A stretch of DNA of 64,000 nt from positions 1 to 64,000 of the IMG/VR virus record IMGVR_UViG_3300049491_000465. One strand, given 5' to 3'. The notes beneath the pieces are model-generated. The model did not search any database and had not been told where the DNA came from. It worked only from the letters and a program-made list of their open reading frames with translations. Of the stretch, positions 7,837 to 17,372 are shown piece after piece. This DNA comes from a virus. The translations under genes were made by a program, and so were the position numbers. Numbering within the stretch: the first letter of the stretch is position 1; each line of letters opens with the position of its first letter.

Positions 7837-8139
7837 ATGGAAGACGTTAATACTGGTACGCTTTGGTTGGTTGTTGGTATATCCGGAACCCTGATAACAA
7901 TTCTCCTTGGGATTATTGGATTCTTTCTTTCAAGATTGATCTCTGATGTGAAGTCTGTAATTGAAGAGACAGGTAAGAATAAGGGTAGAATAGAGCTTGT
8001 TGAACAACAGCAACAGAATGATGTTAAAAGAATTGAACAGATGACACAATTCGAATTAAAGGTAATGTCTGAGAAAGTTGGTGAACTTGCAAGTAGCATA
8101 AACAGACTTGTTTTTGGAAAAATGACAGGTGATAAATAA
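7837..8139 (+). CDS. Small membrane protein with coiled coil, holin-accessory-like
   Basis: The protein has 100 residues. Residues ~8-32 form one strongly hydrophobic segment (WLVVGISGTLITILLGIIGFF), preceded by an acidic N terminus. Residues ~40-80 are Gln/Glu/Lys-rich and fit a coiled coil. The build is similar to XhlA-type lysis accessory proteins. Neighbours (two-TM protein, cysteine peptidase, M15 peptidase) support a lysis role; no sequence signature proves it. Confidence 0.6.
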   Translation: MEDVNTGTLWLVVGISGTLITILLGIIGFFLSRLISDVKSVIEETGKNKGRIELVEQQQQNDVKRIEQMTQFELKVMSEKVGELASSINRLVFGKMTGDK

Positions 8140-8145
8140 TTCATT

Positions 8146-8403
8146 ATGTTGAAGAGATTGATTGAATACTTTAAAAGTTTAACTTACGGAACCAGTAAGG
8201 AATCCTCTAAACGCTTCATAGCGTTATATGTTGGTGTCGTCCTTATTTCGTACATTGTCTTTGTATTCACAAGACCTTCCAACGTAGAGATGGTCCTTGG
8301 TGAACTGGTTGCATTTGTATGTGTGTTACTTGGTGTTGCCGCATGGGAAAGAAGAGGTGTTTCTTCGAGAAATAAAAAAGATAAAAAAGATGAATCCGAG
8401 TAG
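8146..8403 (+). CDS. Putative holin (two-TM small protein)
   Basis: The protein has 85 residues with two predicted membrane helices (about 24-42 and 49-67) separated by a short turn, and a strongly basic/charged C-terminal tail. Size, topology and position directly before two candidate lytic peptidases fit a holin. The class cannot be named from sequence. Confidence 0.55.
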   Translation: MLKRLIEYFKSLTYGTSKESSKRFIALYVGVVLISYIVFVFTRPSNVEMVLGELVAFVCVLLGVAAWERRGVSSRNKKDKKDESE

Positions 8404-8878
8404 ATATAAAACAGGTGACGTATTCGCTTGCACAGGTAATACCGTGTTAAGTAAAACGATAATGGGCATCACTAAATCAAAGAGATCTCATGCTGCTGTT
8501 TTTGTTGAAATATGGGGGAATCCATACATTGTAGATGCTCAAAGAAATGGTATAAATCCAAAACCTTTACAAGAGTGGATGGATGAATATGGATATTCCT
8601 TTGATGTTTATAGACCACCGGCAGGATTTATTGAAGATGAAAAAGCGTTCTGTATTAGAGCATTCTCAAAAGTTGGACTTACCGGTTATGGTTTTGTTGA
8701 TCTAATTATACGTCATCCATGGAGAGCACTTACAGGTGAATGGAAAGAAAAGAATCCATACGATAAAATGACTTGTGGAGAATATACTCTATGGACATAC
8801 GGTGTTGAGAAGGCTTACAGAATGAATCCAGGAGAAGTAGAGGAATGGTGTATCCAAAACAACTTTACTAAAGTTTGA
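8390..8878 (+). CDS. Permuted NlpC/P60-like cysteine peptidase (YiiX/YaeF type)
   Basis: The protein has 162 residues from the ATG at 8390. A longer frame from 8297 was rejected because it would run deep inside the preceding gene; the chosen start leaves a 14-nt overlap. The order of motifs is His first (RSHAAVFVE, H34) and Cys later (MTCGEYTLW, C129), preceded by GDVFACTGN, as in circularly permuted NlpC/P60 (YiiX/YaeF-like) enzymes. These act on amide or lipid substrates at the envelope. In this cluster it may be a second lytic enzyme or an envelope-modifying factor. No signal peptide is visible. Confidence 0.6.
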   Translation: MNPSRYKTGDVFACTGNTVLSKTIMGITKSKRSHAAVFVEIWGNPYIVDAQRNGINPKPLQEWMDEYGYSFDVYRPPAGFIEDEKAFCIRAFSKVGLTGYGFVDLIIRHPWRALTGEWKEKNPYDKMTCGEYTLWTYGVEKAYRMNPGEVEEWCIQNNFTKV

Positions 8879-8882
8879 TAAA

Positions 8883-9383
8883 ATGAGAAGCACAAAAAAA
8901 CAAAATATCATATTAGTATCTCAAATTCTATTAGGGATACTTTTTCTTTTTATGGTATTCAAGAAAGATATTCAGGTTATAAAATATCCGAAACAAAGAA
9001 CAATCATCAACAATATACAGGGAAAAGAAAGATCAATACAGACAATTGAAAGATCATTAATCCCTGATAATGCTGAGATAAAAAGATTGAATGGAACTGT
9101 TTCTGATCTTATGAATGAAGTTTTGCTTTTAAAAAACCGTAGAGACACAGCTATGCTTGTTGAAACTCAAGATACACTTATAACAGTACTATACACTCAG
9201 GGTCAAATAAAAGATACTGTAATCAATAAACAAGAAAGAATTATTAGTGATCTGAAATACATTAGTAATTCAAAAGATACACTGATAGCAATTAAAGATG
9301 CTAAAATAAAGAAAGCCATTCGTCAAAGGAATATCTTTATGATTACAACAGGAATTTTAACCGGAATAGCAATAGTTAAGTAA
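8883..9383 (+). CDS. Membrane-anchored coiled-coil protein, spanin-like
   Basis: The protein has 166 residues with an N-terminal membrane helix (about residues 9-26), a long charged central region predicted as coiled coil (about 45-140) and a second hydrophobic stretch at the very end (about 150-165). An N-terminal anchor plus periplasmic coiled coil inside a lysis cluster recalls inner-membrane spanins, but the C-terminal hydrophobic segment is unusual for them. Function is inferred from topology and position. Confidence 0.5.
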   Translation: MRSTKKQNIILVSQILLGILFLFMVFKKDIQVIKYPKQRTIINNIQGKERSIQTIERSLIPDNAEIKRLNGTVSDLMNEVLLLKNRRDTAMLVETQDTLITVLYTQGQIKDTVINKQERIISDLKYISNSKDTLIAIKDAKIKKAIRQRNIFMITTGILTGIAIVK

Positions 9384-9384
9384 T

Positions 9385-9885
9385 ATGGACCAGATAACAA
9401 TCGACAGAATCAAGAAAGCTCATCCTAAAGTTAGAGAAGAGTTAGAGACTCAATATCGTGAGATAAACAATAGACTTCCGGTTGGATGTAGATTGCGATT
9501 TGCTTACGTTCTAAGAACTCCAGAAGAACAGCACACACTTTACCTTCAAAGACCAAAAGTTACTAATGCAGATGCATGGCAATCAATCCATAATTACGGT
9601 TTGGCTTTCGATATTGTTTTGCTTTACGACAACAATGGAGACGGTAAATTTGAAGAAGCTTCATGGTCTTTAAAGAAAGACTTTGATGGAGATGGTACTC
9701 CTGAGTGGATGGAGGTTGTTAACTATTTTAAATCAAAAGGATGGACCTGGGGAGGTGATTGGAAATCTTTTAAAGATGCACCACACTTCGAGAAAAGCTT
9801 TGGTCTCGGATGGAGAGATATGAAGAAAATGGTTGACAATGGAAATTGCGTTATAGAGAATGGTGTAAAGTACATCAACTTATAA
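9385..9885 (+). CDS. M15 peptidase endolysin (L-alanyl-D-glutamate endopeptidase type)
   Basis: This 166-residue protein has the metal-site pattern of M15 peptidases: SIHNYGLAFDIV gives H69 and D76, and WGGDW followed by DAPHFE gives H134. The early RFAYVLRTPEEQ segment is the usual substrate-side motif. It would cut peptidoglycan stem peptides at lysis. Two calcium-loop-like segments, DNNGDG (residues 82-87) and DFDGDG (99-104), are inserted between the second and third zinc ligands; the latter fits an EF-hand-type loop of 12 residues ending in Glu110. Calcium control is known for the T5 M15 endolysin, so a similar switch is plausible. There is no signal peptide, so a holin is needed. Confidence 0.85.
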   Translation: MDQITIDRIKKAHPKVREELETQYREINNRLPVGCRLRFAYVLRTPEEQHTLYLQRPKVTNADAWQSIHNYGLAFDIVLLYDNNGDGKFEEASWSLKKDFDGDGTPEWMEVVNYFKSKGWTWGGDWKSFKDAPHFEKSFGLGWRDMKKMVDNGNCVIENGVKYINL

Positions 9886-9906
9886 TCACAGATAAAAAGA
9901 CGAAAG

Positions 9907-10254
9907 ATGAACAGATTTAAAGATACAGAGCTTGGTGAATTTTTGATTAATAATTTTCCAGATATTGCAGATGAGGTAATTACTCTTACAAGTTTAAACA
10001 GATTACCTGATCCTGAGATAATAAAAGAATCATGGAAGAATACTCCAGGAATTGAGTTTAGTGATCGTATGAAGTTTGAAGAGCTTATGGCTTTTTATCC
10101 TACTGATGGATGTGAAACTAAAAACGACATGATGAATGATATGATTGATCCTGGAAGAAGTATCAAGTTTCCAACAAAAGAGATAGGAGTAATCGTTCTT
10201 TGTTTATTGGCATCAATTGGTTTGGCTGCTTTTATTACTAAATTAATAGGGTAA
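9907..10254 (+). CDS. Small protein with C-terminal membrane anchor
   Basis: The protein has 115 residues. The first 90 are soluble and acidic; residues ~94-114 form one hydrophobic helix ending in a basic tip, so it is probably tail-anchored in the membrane. It lies between the endolysin and the terminase. It may be a lysis regulator or a terminase-adjacent helper; no family recognised. Confidence 0.6.
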   Translation: MNRFKDTELGEFLINNFPDIADEVITLTSLNRLPDPEIIKESWKNTPGIEFSDRMKFEELMAFYPTDGCETKNDMMNDMIDPGRSIKFPTKEIGVIVLCLLASIGLAAFITKLIG

Positions 10255-10255
10255 C

Positions 10256-12127
10256 ATGTACGCCAATACGGTATTATTTTCACCGGTTGTTACCGATGGA
10301 TTATGTCGTGCCAACCCATTGTCGTATGAATATCGTCAATGGTGGCATGAGCAGAAGAGGCGTTGTCTTGAAGGATACACTATTGCCGGAACTTATATAC
10401 CTGGAGACTATTATTGGTATTTGAATTTCTGGAAAATCAGAGGTAAGGATCCTAAGACTGGTAGAAAAACATTGATATCTCCAAGGTTCCTTGATATGGA
10501 TCTTGAGTATTTTCTTGCAGTTGAAGAAGCAAGGAAAGCCGGGAAACACATGGTTGTTGTTAAGGCCCGGCAGAAAGGTTTCTCTGAAAAACATTCCGCA
10601 TTACTTGGAAAAGAGTTTACGTTCTTTCCGCATTCTCAAGCGATTATTACAGCAGGAGAAGAGAAGTATTCAAATGCAACAATGAGAATGTGTGTTCGTG
10701 GATTAAACTCTCTGAAGGAAACGGAATTCTATAAAAGGAGAATGCCTGATACACTGGATTATATTCAGGCTAAGTACAAGGTGATTGAAAATGGAGTCCC
10801 ACATTGGAAAGGAATTCACAGTGAGGTTTACAACATTACATCAAAGAATAATCCACAAGCAACAATTGGTAAGTCCCCTTCATTAATCATTTTTGAAGAA
10901 GCTGGTAAGTTTCCGGGATTGATTGATTCTTTCAAATATATCCAACCAGCACTTGAAGCTGAAGGAGGAGAAAAGACTGGATTCGCAATTATTGTTGGAA
11001 CAGGTGGTGACATGGAGAAGGGAGCAGCAGAACTTGAACAAATGTTCTATCATCCTGAAGCTTACGACATGATGGCTTACCGTAATGATTACGAAGAAGA
11101 TGGTGGAGATTCAAAAATTGGATACTTTGTTCCAGCATCAAAATTCAAGATTGTAGATCAATTCGGGAACTCTCTAAAAAAGGAAAGTGAAGACTTCATA
11201 AATGTAAAACGTGAGGCTGCAAGAACCTCAAATAAAGCAAGTGACTTCATAAACACAATAACCCAGGACCCATTAGTTCCGAGTGAAGCGTTTATGAGAA
11301 CCGGTGGAAACATGTTTAATGCTAATTTACTTAACAAGCAATATGCGAGATTAAGAAATGATAAGGCATTATCAAACATGGCTGATCAAGGAAGACTTGA
11401 ATGGGTTCGTGATGATCTTGGTAAGATTTCTGGTGTTAGATTCGTTCATGATTCAGAAGGAAACTTATTAATCATGGAACATCCTGAACTTGACGAGAAC
11501 GGAGAGACTTACTTAAATCTATATGTGGCCGGAACCGACTCCTATGACAAGGACGAGGCTAACACATCTGATTCAAAGGGATCTTGTTCTATGTATAAAA
11601 TCTTTAAGGATATTAATTCAACATCTAATATCTTTGTAGCAAGATATACAGATCGACCATCAACAGCGGAAAAGTTTTATGAAGAGACAGCTAAACTTTG
11701 CATGTACTATAAATCTCCAAATTTGATTGAGTGGTCAAATATATCGATATTTAACTGGTACAAAAACAATGGGTTTGAAGGTTATTTAAAAGAACGTCCA
11801 CAAATAGCTTACGCTAATGTTAAGGACAGCAAGGTGAATAATCGTTACGGTGTAGATCCAGGAACAAAACTTGAATGGTTGATTATGTATAGAGATTACA
11901 TTGAGCAATATTCAGAGGTTATGTATGATATGCATCAAATTGATAGAGCAATAAAGTTCAGAAATGAAAGAAGTTATAACTGTGATATTACCATATCTTC
12001 AGCCTTGGCAGTTTGTCATGCTAAAGATAACATAGATATAAAATTGAAAAAAAGTCAAGACATAGGTGTAAAGGAAGAGTTCTTTCATTACAAATCAAAT
12101 CAAGGTAGAATGCAAGTAAAATTTTAA
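10256..12127 (+). CDS. terL: Terminase large subunit
   Basis: This 623-residue protein is the DNA-packaging motor. The N-terminal ATPase domain has a Walker-A-like segment KARQKGFS (about residues 103-110; the usual GKT is replaced, as often in phage terminases) and a Walker B with catalytic glutamate in SLIIFEEAG (about 208-216). The C-terminal part begins with YVAGTDSYDKDE (first nuclease aspartate near 428), typical of the RNase H-like headful nuclease. The long N-terminal extension with WYLNFW is found in terminases of large Bacteroidota phages. It is followed after 5 nt by the portal gene. No separate small subunit was recognised. Confidence 0.9.
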   Translation: MYANTVLFSPVVTDGLCRANPLSYEYRQWWHEQKRRCLEGYTIAGTYIPGDYYWYLNFWKIRGKDPKTGRKTLISPRFLDMDLEYFLAVEEARKAGKHMVVVKARQKGFSEKHSALLGKEFTFFPHSQAIITAGEEKYSNATMRMCVRGLNSLKETEFYKRRMPDTLDYIQAKYKVIENGVPHWKGIHSEVYNITSKNNPQATIGKSPSLIIFEEAGKFPGLIDSFKYIQPALEAEGGEKTGFAIIVGTGGDMEKGAAELEQMFYHPEAYDMMAYRNDYEEDGGDSKIGYFVPASKFKIVDQFGNSLKKESEDFINVKREAARTSNKASDFINTITQDPLVPSEAFMRTGGNMFNANLLNKQYARLRNDKALSNMADQGRLEWVRDDLGKISGVRFVHDSEGNLLIMEHPELDENGETYLNLYVAGTDSYDKDEANTSDSKGSCSMYKIFKDINSTSNIFVARYTDRPSTAEKFYEETAKLCMYYKSPNLIEWSNISIFNWYKNNGFEGYLKERPQIAYANVKDSKVNNRYGVDPGTKLEWLIMYRDYIEQYSEVMYDMHQIDRAIKFRNERSYNCDITISSALAVCHAKDNIDIKLKKSQDIGVKEEFFHYKSNQGRMQVKF

Positions 12128-12132
12128 ATGAT

Positions 12133-14655
12133 ATGCCGTTACCAAATCAAAATATTCCAGAGGGTGCCAAGACTCAAGAATGGATGGAAAGATGTGTGAG
12201 TGCCATAGTAAACATGTCGTTTACAAATCGTCTTGCAAAAGCAAAGGATAAGTTTTGTTACGACCTATATAATGGAGTTCAAAATGAAGGAGACTTCGAT
12301 TACCTGAGAAAGGTCGATGATTATGAATACCCTGCAAAGATCCGATTCGTTCCTTTGTTACGTCCAAAGTTTGATCGTCTTCGTGCTGAAGAAACAAAAC
12401 GTCCATTTAATTACCGGGTGTTTACAATTGACAGTAATTCTATAAACGATAAAAGTCAAAAGCGTTTCGAGAAGATCATTTCTGCGATGTCAGCTAATAA
12501 ACAGAAGGTTAGTCTTGCTTATGCCGAAGCATTGCGTGGTATTGAAGAAATGAAGGCCCAACTTAATGCTGCAAGGCAACAGGCGGCTCAACAAGGAACT
12601 CAGATCGACCCTCAAACAGAAATGAATCTTAGAGCTGCTGAAAGAGAACTTGAGATGGGTAAATTCGCTATATCTCATGAGAGTTTGATTTCAGAAAAGG
12701 AGCTTGAAGAAATCAATGTTTACTTCAAATATAAATACAAGGATTTCCTTGAGATCATGGCTGAAAAAGGTATTAAATACCTTATGGCTACTCAAGGGTT
12801 AAAAGACACTTTCAACCGAGGATTCGAAGATAAACTTGTCACTGATAAAGAGATTTATTATGTAGACTGGGAAGATACAATGAATTCAAAAGATCCTGTT
12901 TGTCGTAAAGTAAGTCCTATGGGATTCTACTACTCAGGTGACAGTCAAGTTGAATGGATTGATGATGCTGAATGGGCAATGGAAGAAAGGTTTCTTACAG
13001 CCAATCAGATTATTGATGAGTTCGGTGATAAGCTTTCATTTGAAGATCTTGAGAAGATCAAATCAAGACACTCGTACATAAATACTCAAACTGGATACGG
13101 TTATGGATACTATGGCTTTAATAGTTCTGTTGGAGGATCTGAATATGGGTCAAACAACGTCGAAGGATGTGGTCCCGATAGTTTATACTCTGGATCAGAA
13201 GATTTTTCTTCCGTAATAAGAGTTTGTAAAGTTTTCTGGAAATCCCCAAGAAGAGTTCGATCTAAAAAATCACCAAACCCACACAATGAAGAATCGGAAT
13301 TTACACATGTTATTTCTGATCAAGAAAAAATTAAACCTGAAAAAGGTGAGAAAGAACAGGTTGGCTACATGAATGATGTCTACCAAGGAGTAATGATTGA
13401 CACAAACATATTTATTGATTGCAGAAAGAAAGCTGTTGTTCGTGCTAATGATAACTTCGGTAAAGTTCAACTTCCATTCATAGGTCGTGCTTACAATTTC
13501 TACACAAGAAAACCATACTCTCTTGTATGGGCTGCAAAAGATGTTCAGATTTTGTACAATATCATTCACTACCATAAAGAGCTATGGTTGGCACTATCTG
13601 GTGTAAAAGGATTCATCATGGATAAGTCTCAGATCCCGGAAGGTATGTCAATGAAAGAATGGATGTATCAAAGAAAAATGGGAGTTGGGTGGATTCAATC
13701 TGTAAGATCAGGTTTGAATAAGCAAGCTACATTCAATCAATTCCAAAACTTTGATGACTCAATGGGTCAAGGTGTTCAATATCTACTTGTAATGCTTCAG
13801 CATCTTGAACAACTTGCCTCAAGTATTACCGGTGTATCTCCTCAAAGAATGGGTGATGTTGCTCCAACAGACCAGGTTGGTACAACTGAGCAAAGTATCC
13901 GGAATTCGGCATTGGTAACTGAGATTATCTTCTATGATCATGAACAGACCAAACGAAGAGTTTGTAACAGACTAATCAATCTTTGCCGAAGAGCATGGAA
14001 AGATGGAAAACATGGATCCTATGTTTTAGGAGATTTCGCACAAGAACTCTTTAACATACCAGCTAATGCATTGGAAAGAGCTGACTACCTTGTATTCGCA
14101 AGTGATAGCGGTCAGGAGGAAAGAGCTTTAAATGATCTTAAACAATTGTCAATGGCACAATACCAAAAAGGTATGTTGTCATTCTCAAATATTGTTAAAC
14201 TGTACAACACAGATAATCTTCGGGAAATGGAGGCTAAAGTTGAGCAGTATGAAGAGATAGCTTTAAAGAGAGCTGAAGCAGTAGGTGAAACACAGAGACA
14301 GCATGATATTCAATTAAAGCAAATGGACCAGGAGTTTAAAGCTATGATTGATAAGCAAGCTGATGATGCTAAAATGATCATGGCTGAACTTGAAAAAGCT
14401 AAGTTCGAATGGGAAATGCAGAAATTTGGAATGGATCAACAACTTAAAAAATACGAAGTTGATGCTAAAAATAATATTGACAATAAAAACATCGATACAG
14501 AGAGAGATGTTGAGTTGGCATATCTTGAACAGCAGAAAAAAGAAGCTAATCAAGAAGTTCAAATAGCAAGAGCAGATTTAGCAATGAGAGGCGTTGAGGC
14601 TACTGAGTCTCAACTCGATCAATCTCGAAAACAAAAAGAGAGTATAAAAGATTGA
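12133..14655 (+). CDS. Portal protein
   Basis: This 840-residue protein directly follows TerL and has the size and layout of portals in crAss-like phages. It has a mixed alpha/beta N-terminal body with a helical insertion at about residues 110-200. A central region ends in SITGVSPQRMGDV, the conserved portal segment before the crown. A long Lys/Glu/Gln-rich coiled coil fills about residues 690-840. The portal forms the 12-subunit channel for DNA entry and the base of the tail. Identification comes from position, size and the SITGVSPQR-type motif; I cannot show homology by alignment here. Confidence 0.8.
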   Translation: MPLPNQNIPEGAKTQEWMERCVSAIVNMSFTNRLAKAKDKFCYDLYNGVQNEGDFDYLRKVDDYEYPAKIRFVPLLRPKFDRLRAEETKRPFNYRVFTIDSNSINDKSQKRFEKIISAMSANKQKVSLAYAEALRGIEEMKAQLNAARQQAAQQGTQIDPQTEMNLRAAERELEMGKFAISHESLISEKELEEINVYFKYKYKDFLEIMAEKGIKYLMATQGLKDTFNRGFEDKLVTDKEIYYVDWEDTMNSKDPVCRKVSPMGFYYSGDSQVEWIDDAEWAMEERFLTANQIIDEFGDKLSFEDLEKIKSRHSYINTQTGYGYGYYGFNSSVGGSEYGSNNVEGCGPDSLYSGSEDFSSVIRVCKVFWKSPRRVRSKKSPNPHNEESEFTHVISDQEKIKPEKGEKEQVGYMNDVYQGVMIDTNIFIDCRKKAVVRANDNFGKVQLPFIGRAYNFYTRKPYSLVWAAKDVQILYNIIHYHKELWLALSGVKGFIMDKSQIPEGMSMKEWMYQRKMGVGWIQSVRSGLNKQATFNQFQNFDDSMGQGVQYLLVMLQHLEQLASSITGVSPQRMGDVAPTDQVGTTEQSIRNSALVTEIIFYDHEQTKRRVCNRLINLCRRAWKDGKHGSYVLGDFAQELFNIPANALERADYLVFASDSGQEERALNDLKQLSMAQYQKGMLSFSNIVKLYNTDNLREMEAKVEQYEEIALKRAEAVGETQRQHDIQLKQMDQEFKAMIDKQADDAKMIMAELEKAKFEWEMQKFGMDQQLKKYEVDAKNNIDNKNIDTERDVELAYLEQQKKEANQEVQIARADLAMRGVEATESQLDQSRKQKESIKD

Positions 14656-14683
14656 AAATTATACACTTAATTCTCTATATTTG
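14652..14683 (+). promoter_or_regulatory. Bacteroidota-type promoter before scaffold and capsid genes
   Basis: TTG at 14652-14654, a 21-nt spacer and TATATTTG at 14676-14683 lie at the end of the portal gene and in the 72-nt gap after it. The predicted start near 14689 gives a ~39-nt leader to the ATG at 14728. It would give the scaffold and capsid genes extra transcription, as high-copy products need. Confidence 0.65.
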
Positions 14684-14727
14684 CTTGAAAGATTTAAGAA
14701 TAAAAGAAACAAGAAAAACCAAATGTT

Positions 14728-15879
14728 ATGAGTGATAATATGAACAACGGTCAAGGCCAAAATACAGATCCATCATTAGAGGTTAACTTTGATGCTTTAT
14801 CTGCTCCGGAAGGACAGTATAATCCATTTATTCATGGCGATGGTAATGGAAACGTAAATAATTCTGGTTCTAACGAACCGGGTGAACCGAGCATTCCAGG
14901 AAGTACTGAAGATCTTATTAATGGACTTCCTAACTTAGATAAGGAATTCAATCAACAGCAATTAGATCAACAGAATCAACAGCAAAGCCAAGATCAGCAA
15001 CAGAATCAGAATCAAGATCCTAATGCTGGGCAAAACAATAATCAACAGCAAACTTCCGGTGATTACTGGATGAAGCCGTTTGAGCAAATAAAAGCAGCTA
15101 ATCCTGAATGGGAAATCCCCCAAGGATTGAACGAAGAGAACTACCTTCAAACTCTTCAGGAAATATTTACGCCAGAACTTCATCCTGAAGTCGTGAAAAT
15201 ACAAGAGGCAATTGATAAAGGAGTTACTTTTGATCAAGTTGTTGAGGCGTATAAAGGAGGTAACGATATGTCGAAAATGACAGATCGTGAAATGATGGAT
15301 CAGCATTTCAAAAATTCTTACAAGGATTGGGACGATGCTAAAATCAAAGAAGTTCTTGATAAGATGGAGAATTCCGGTTATCTTGAAATTGAAGCCGGTA
15401 GGCTTAGAAAAGAGATCAACGAGCAACAGTCAAGTGCTCTTGACAATATGACGAAAACTTTTGAGCAACAACGCTCTCAAGAAGTCGCAAGGATCAATGA
15501 TGAGCGTTCAAAGCAAATCAATGAATCACTCAATATAATCAACAAAGCAAATGATGTTTATGGTCTACCACTAAGTCAATCTGAAAAGGTAGAGTTCAGT
15601 GAATATTTCGCTAAGTTGGTTACTCCAGACGAAACTGGTATGGCCCCTATGTTCCGGGAATTGCAAAGCAATGAAACATTGGTGAAAGTAGCAGCTATGT
15701 TATGGAAAGGTGATTCAAAAATCCGTGCAGCTTTAACGAGTGCTAAAGAATCTGGTAAAGCATCAGTTCTTGATAAGCTTGATAAAACTCCGAATAATGT
15801 TCAGAGAGGTGGCGGTAATCAAGATCCAACCCAAGTAGATTTCGATGCATTGTCAGCTCCAGAGCGATTGATGCATTGA
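14728..15879 (+). CDS. Putative scaffold protein
   Basis: The protein has 383 residues, acidic, very rich in Gln, Asn, Glu and Asp, with predicted disorder over residues 1-110 and helices after that. It sits immediately before the major capsid protein, where scaffolds usually lie. The peptide FDALSAPE occurs at both ends (about residues 21-28 and near 374-381), each preceded by VN or VD. This suggests a repeated short binding motif. I saw no protease active site, so prohead protease is unlikely. Preceded by its own promoter. Confidence 0.6.
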   Translation: MSDNMNNGQGQNTDPSLEVNFDALSAPEGQYNPFIHGDGNGNVNNSGSNEPGEPSIPGSTEDLINGLPNLDKEFNQQQLDQQNQQQSQDQQQNQNQDPNAGQNNNQQQTSGDYWMKPFEQIKAANPEWEIPQGLNEENYLQTLQEIFTPELHPEVVKIQEAIDKGVTFDQVVEAYKGGNDMSKMTDREMMDQHFKNSYKDWDDAKIKEVLDKMENSGYLEIEAGRLRKEINEQQSSALDNMTKTFEQQRSQEVARINDERSKQINESLNIINKANDVYGLPLSQSEKVEFSEYFAKLVTPDETGMAPMFRELQSNETLVKVAAMLWKGDSKIRAALTSAKESGKASVLDKLDKTPNNVQRGGGNQDPTQVDFDALSAPERLMH

Positions 15880-15917
15880 TGAATTAAATTATTGTTGAAT
15901 TTAAAAAAAGGTACGAG

Positions 15918-17372
15918 ATGAAAATTATCGGTACTGGCACATACGATGCCAACAGGACCACAATGACAAACTCCCTTGCGGCAGCTCTTTTGACTCGCCC
16001 GGAGATTTCGTCAAACGTGGTGAATTTATTTGAGGACAATTTTACAGCGTTCTCATCTTACCTCGCACGAAGAGGTTTTATGAAAAAAGGTCTGACTCCC
16101 GGATTAGAAACATCTGATTTCAAAGTGATTGGAAACCGAAAGTTCATGTGGGCTTTGAAAGGTTATCCTTTCCGAAAAGGAAGAATCGTTGTTGATGCTA
16201 CCGATGCAAATGGTGGTGCAACAGCACAACCGGGTGTTAATCAATCAGTGTTCATCATTACTTTGGATACTAATTTCTTTTCACCAAATGATACTTTGGA
16301 ATTGGGAGATCGTAGAACGATCGTTCAAGTCATGGATGAGTATCCGGTGGAAGTGGGTTCAGGAAACTGGAAATACAAAGTGAAGTTAGTTACCAATGTT
16401 CAAGGTGCATGGGTTGATCCTACTCTTGTCTCTGCTGACAGAGAAGTTGGTTTCAGTTACACTGCGTTCCCGGAACTTTCTGAAACTGGTTACGAGAAAA
16501 ACACATTCCCTGAGTGGCATACAAACTACATGACTATCCAACGTATGCAATTCTCAATTTCTGGTTCTGCACAGAACACAGTATTGTGGGTTGAGCACAA
16601 TGGTCAAAAATTGTGGTTTAAGCAACAAGAGATGGACATGCTTCGTCGTTGGGCTTATGCTCGTGAGAATCAATTGATTTTCGGTAAAGCATCTATTGAT
16701 GCAAACGAAAATGTATTGCTTCGTGACTTGAAAGGTCGTGAGATCATCCAGGGAGATGGTATCGTTGCACAAGGAGATTCTTCATTGAAATTCCAGTACA
16801 ACAACTTGAATGTAAAAACTCTTGAGAACATCATGCAGAACTTACAATTGTTGTCTAACAACGATGGTATGACTGAGGTGTTTGTAATGGGTGGTCAAGC
16901 ATTCGTTTGGAACTTCCAACGATTGATGCGTGATGTATTCAAGTACAATCCTACTCCATTATTTGTTTCTGAAGGAGACAAAGAAAAAGGAGTTAAAGTG
17001 GCTTTCAACAGCTACGAGATGGGTGGTGTTAAGTTGGTTGTTGCTTGGAATAAAGCAATGGACGCAGCTTGGAGACCGCAAGAGAAAGATATCTATGGTG
17101 TAAACCTTGAGTCTTATCGTGGATTCTTCGTGAGTCTTGGTAACACTATCGGAGGTGATGCAAACGTAGATCTTGTTGCTCTTGGTAACGGATCTGATGA
17201 TCGTCGATATGTGAAAAAGATTATCGACGGTATGTCCACTCCACAAGGATCTGGTCGTCGTGAATTCGCTTCAAATTCAGTTGATGGATACCAAGTACAG
17301 ATCTTGTCTGAGACAGGTCTTTGCTTGAAAAATCCATTCGGATTTGCTGAGATCTACAAACCAAGAGGATAA
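15918..17372 (+). CDS. Major capsid protein (HK97-like fold expected)
   Basis: This 484-residue protein follows the scaffold-like gene and is taken as the major capsid protein. Size, mixed alpha/beta content, absence of membrane or enzyme motifs and a promoter upstream of the pair all fit. The segment GLETSDFKVIGNRKFMW resembles the N-arm to E-loop transition, and MGGVKLVVAWNKAMD resembles the conserved P-domain strand of capsid proteins in this phage group. Codons look more biased toward GGT/CGT than in neighbours, as expected for a highly expressed gene. There is no cleavage site I can assign. Confidence 0.8.
   Translation: MKIIGTGTYDANRTTMTNSLAAALLTRPEISSNVVNLFEDNFTAFSSYLARRGFMKKGLTPGLETSDFKVIGNRKFMWALKGYPFRKGRIVVDATDANGGATAQPGVNQSVFIITLDTNFFSPNDTLELGDRRTIVQVMDEYPVEVGSGNWKYKVKLVTNVQGAWVDPTLVSADREVGFSYTAFPELSETGYEKNTFPEWHTNYMTIQRMQFSISGSAQNTVLWVEHNGQKLWFKQQEMDMLRRWAYARENQLIFGKASIDANENVLLRDLKGREIIQGDGIVAQGDSSLKFQYNNLNVKTLENIMQNLQLLSNNDGMTEVFVMGGQAFVWNFQRLMRDVFKYNPTPLFVSEGDKEKGVKVAFNSYEMGGVKLVVAWNKAMDAAWRPQEKDIYGVNLESYRGFFVSLGNTIGGDANVDLVALGNGSDDRRYVKKIIDGMSTPQGSGRREFASNSVDGYQVQILSETGLCLKNPFGFAEIYKPRG

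Noticed and set aside
8297-8389. Longer start for the cysteine peptidase
   Set aside because: It would overlap the two-TM gene by more than 100 nt in another frame; the ATG at 8390 gives a normal family N terminus and a short overlap.
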